This document shows, piece after piece, positions 61,201 through 64,000 of a DNA stretch of 64,000 nucleotides; positions within the stretch are counted from its first letter, which is position 1; the number at the start of each line of letters is the position of its first letter. The stretch comes from Haliclystus octoradiatus (taxonomy: Eukaryota > Cnidaria > Staurozoa > Stauromedusae > Haliclystidae). A program made the position numbers and the translations under genes. A model generated the notes under the pieces. The model was not told where the DNA came from, did no database searches, and was given only the letters and a program-made list of their open reading frames with translations. Where the stretch lies: NCBI GenBank assembly GCA_916610825.1, contig OU744449.1, positions 2,492,001-2,556,000 of the forward strand, read 5' to 3'.

Positions 61201-63918
61201 TTTCAAATAAAGTATGGATTGATTGAATCACAATAAGAGAATAAATTTAATTACTTCATCGATATAACTATATAGAAGATGTAACTCGGATGTTTCTTTA
61301 TAGCTCTTGAATTGAGAAAACTCTCACTTTGAGTTCTGTGTTGATTTAATTTTCAAACAACGAAATCATTATTTAAGTTGTGCAATACATAAAAGTTGAC
61401 AAGGGGTTGTTGATGGTGTTTAAAGAAATTGGATTGCACACTGTCGGAGTGTCGGTACTCAGGTCGGTACTGCTAATTTGAAATCACAGATGCGATTTAC
61501 TGCCTTATTCTGTATGCGATATTATGATCGTAAAATCCTATTATTTACTTTAAATGTGTTGAGAAAAATCAGATACAATTTTATATCGCCTTTCATGCCT
61601 TCGAAACGTAAGAGTTCATTGAGCAGAAATACAAATATGGAGGCAATTGCCCGAAATTCGACTTGGATATGTTATTGTGGAATGTGTCACACAAAAAAGA
61701 AGATAACTCAGTGTGCTCACTGCTCACTATATAGACGTTATACAACCGAAATAAGAAGTTTCGTAATTGAGATAATAAAGCTCATTTTAAATTCAAAACT
61801 CAAATGCACGGGTCACAGAGTTTAAATCATTGAAATGTATGTACCTAATCCTTCCTTATGCAGGTATCAGCGGCATTCCCGGGGGGTGACATCAGGGGAA
61901 CTCACAGGGACCCAGGGGGATTGGTTGAGATTTGCTAGAGAACATGAGCATCTGAGGGAGGGGGATTTTCTCTGTGTTACAAAAGCAGAAGATCACTCCA
62001 GGAGATAACCAACTGGATTTGTAATGCTGTTCAGTGGCTTTTTCCAAAGTGTCTTCAATTATGAACTGAATGTGTTTCGTTTCTTCATTCGTATTTCTCA
62101 TCGAAGCTGTTAGAAAAACTTCAAAACTTTTCTATTGCCCTTTTTGATTTTGCATGTAATGTTTAATACTCGAATATGGAATCTCCAACGTATGGAATTT
62201 TAATATTTTAATAAAGTTATAACAACAGTTTTGTACAATTGCGTAATTCTCTGGGTATTTTAGTTGAATCTTTTGTAAGTACTATTTGTCCCTGGGGGGA
62301 GAGGGATTATTGAAAATCATTACTCCCATACCCCCAGGGGGTTAAATGACTTTTGCACAGGTTGTTTTGAAAATCCCGGGGGTGCCCCAGGAGTCATCCC
62401 CTCCCCGGAAAAGCCGCTGATACCCGCATTACTGATTTATTGAATATTTCATTGGCATGAACCAAATCAGATTCGTATTTAATTTCTACTTTATGGATAG
62501 TAAGTCACATAGGTGACGAGAATATATATTTTTGTTTGCTCATTTCATTCACAAACTGTTCAAATGATGTTTTTGTCAATTTTATACATTTAATGCAAAC
62601 TTGATAGTATACTTCTCAAGCAAGCCATTGTAATGCTTTACACTGTATGCTCATTCGGTGTTTAACTGGATACTAGTATGTCAAATTGACATAACTCATC
62701 AATTCAAAAATTTACGATTACATATTTTTCGTAGCTCAAAAGCGATCTGTCTATGATCAATACGGTAAAGAAGGATTCAATGTTGGTGGAGGACGAGGCA
62801 ACTACCACAGTAAGTTGTCTCCGAATAACCTTTTACAATCGTCAATCAGAATAGTAGCAATTTGCTTTAAGTCTACCGCACAGTGAAAAATATATGCAAC
62901 AGAATACAACAGCCAACTATTGGATGTAGATAAGTTGATCAGTGTAGACAGGTGACCTTTATAAAGTAATGTGGACGGTGTCGCCCTACCGAAGCCACCC
63001 GTACCACTCCTCTATTTCTAGAAGAGTGGCTCTTTTCGCTAAGAGCAATGATGTTAAACGCTCCTTAGATCTCAGCCGCGACACTGCAGATCAATTTCAA
63101 CAGATTTCATGGCAGACAGGCCTTGATTGTCAATGCGCAACGATGCGCCGCAGCTACTCACAATGCAATTCCTTCTGAACCATTCCATCCGCCATCCTTA
63201 TATGGTACTCATTTGATGTTTCAGATAAAGTCAAGGCTGAGTTGACCTGAGGGGGATTTGAACCACAGTCGATCAGATATGATACGATCTGAAGTTCGGT
63301 TCGGTTGCTCTGCCAACTGAGCTAATCACCCCTTTATATACAGGGCTGATTTGATATAATACTGTTTGTGTACTAAATTGACCACTACAGACATGGCTTG
63401 AATAATAGTGTGAATAGCTTGACTCAATAATCAAGTTACCACAGCTTTGAAACAATGAATCCAGTGGGTGCGTGCAATCTCTTTACTTACGAGATTACTA
63501 ATTACTTCTCTGTCTAATTAGTTACGTTTTTAAATATTTAATTTTTCAAATTGTGGCTCCATAATTCTCAATAGGTAGAATAAACAATAATAAAACACCA
63601 CTGGACAATTGATGCACAAATTCATACCGGTATTCAAATTCAAAATTCATTAAATCAATTCCGCTATTGTACAAAAGGTACTCACAGTTATCAAGTTCTC
63701 TAGTCTTGAGTGTAATGTATTAATTAATTACAAATAAAACATGCTAAGTATAGATAAGACACATAATACAAGATGTGTTATTACATGATTACATGTAATA
63801 TATATTTTTAACTCTTAAACCCCTGTAATGATTTTTTATTTCTTTCAGATGGTTTTCATGGCCATGACTTTGGCAGTGCATTTCAATTCCAGTTTCATTC
63901 TCCCGATGAAATTTTCAG
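58222..63918 (+). CDS. DNAJB2/DNAJB6-type J-domain co-chaperone, first four exons, 3' end outside the window
   Basis: Exons 58222-58286, 59878-59987, 62735-62809 and 63849-63918, all GT-AG, give the first 106 residues. The J-domain opens [20 protein letters not shown] and carries [11 protein letters not shown] with the HPD motif that triggers Hsp70 ATP hydrolysis, then [13 protein letters not shown]. The linker [13 protein letters not shown] and the start of a Gly/Phe-rich region with [13 protein letters not shown] match DNAJB6 and DNAJB2, which hold aggregation-prone clients. The gene runs off the right edge, so the Ser-rich or ubiquitin-binding C-terminus that separates the two types is unseen. 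It is divergent from DONSON. Confidence 0.93.
58287..59877 (+). other. Intron 1 of the J-protein gene
   Basis: 1.6 kb, AT-rich, no repeat or gene recognised. Confidence 0.55.
59988..62734 (+). other. Intron 2 of the J-protein gene
   Basis: 2.7 kb. One non-autonomous element is seen at 61860-62428; elsewhere nothing was recognised. Confidence 0.55.
61860..62428. mobile_element. Non-autonomous DNA transposon with GGTATCAGCGGC inverted ends
   Basis: About 568 bp. It starts CAGGTATCAGCGGCATTCCC and ends with the complement of CGGGTATCAGCGGCTTTTCC. Both subterminal zones are G-rich (CCGGGGGG and GGGGGTATGGG-like words), as is common in hAT-like elements. No exact target duplication was found. 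Confidence 0.78.
62915..63420 (+). mobile_element. Decayed TA-type MITE, copy 8, split by a SINE
   Basis: Left part: GTAGATAAGTTGATCAGTGT then GACAGGTGACCTTTATA up to 62963. Right part resumes at 63331 with CCTTTATATACAGGGCTGAT and AATTGACCACTACAGACA. Outer terminal repeats are lost. Confidence 0.75.
62964..63332 (-). repeat. tRNA-derived SINE family 1 inserted into a MITE, with target duplication CCTTTATA
   Basis: Minus-orientation, nearly complete copy: 3' end GACGGTGTCGCCCTACCGAA on the left and the tRNA-like head (GATTTGAACCACAG, GAGCTAATCACCC) on the right. CCTTTATA occurs at 62956-62963 and again at 63331-63338, so the target duplication is visible. Confidence 0.88.
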
Positions 63919-64000
63919 GTAGATCTGCTAATCAATTCCGCTTTATTATACAATTTGTATAGGTAATCAAACAGTTTCAAGTCAAGAGAATCGGGGTTTT

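Noticed and set aside
61478..61825. 115-codon ORF with a Cys-rich patch ([20 protein letters not shown]) in the J-protein intron
   Set aside because: The cysteines hint at a zinc-binding remnant, but there are no neighbouring exons with a matching domain, no supported start, and it lies inside an intron.

Overview
The window is AT-rich nuclear DNA from an invertebrate animal. It holds spliced metazoan genes with GT-AG introns, many short DNA transposons and tRNA-derived SINEs, and a giant Polinton/Maverick transposon. The species cannot be fixed from the sequence. All family assignments come from reading motifs and from memory of the families; no search was run.

Region 1 (1 to about 16.2 kb) is most of a Polinton/Maverick, a self-synthesising virus-like transposon, cut by the left edge. 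The minus strand carries a possible start of another protein at the very edge, a small basic protein, a minor capsid (penton-like) protein, a retroviral-type integrase with a chromodomain, a conserved Polinton protein of unknown role, a small protein with a hydrophobic tail, and an FtsK/HerA-type packaging ATPase. Divergently on the plus strand lies a protein-primed type B DNA polymerase gene. It is spliced (five exons) and begins with C2H2 zinc fingers. It is broken by a full-length, very young Ty3/gypsy retrotransposon (7847-12205) with two identical 159-bp LTRs and an ATGA target duplication. One more minus-strand gene and a repeat-rich terminal zone close the element.

Region 2 (16.2-31 kb) holds a 1.56-kb non-autonomous hAT element with an exact 8-bp target duplication, then a three-exon hnRNP A/B-type RNA-binding protein gene (20185-27033) whose second intron is full of repeats, then a repeat-rich intergenic stretch with palindromic elements.

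Region 3 (31-36 kb) holds two intronless, tail-to-tail copies of a vesicular inhibitory amino acid transporter-like gene (AAAP/SLC32 type). Their identity is patchy, which suggests gene conversion.

Region 4 (38-64 kb) holds three host genes. A 16-exon ANKZF1/VMS1 gene (656 aa by my splice model, with its catalytic-type glutamine kept) is followed in convergent orientation by a three-exon DONSON gene (551 aa). DONSON is divergent from a DNAJB2/DNAJB6-type J-protein gene that runs off the right edge. The ANKZF1 and J-protein introns carry at least eight copies of one TA-flanked MITE family, two SINE families, minisatellites, palindromic elements and a LINE 3' fragment. ANKZF1 and DNAJB2 are also neighbours in human 2q35, so part of this linkage may be ancient.

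The most interesting leads are: the spliced zinc-finger-PolB gene with a protease-like Cys/His region; a ubiquitin-tail-like QRGG motif shared by three Polinton proteins; the recent retrotransposon knock-out of PolB; the mosaic transporter pair; and the ANKZF1-DONSON-DNAJB cluster.
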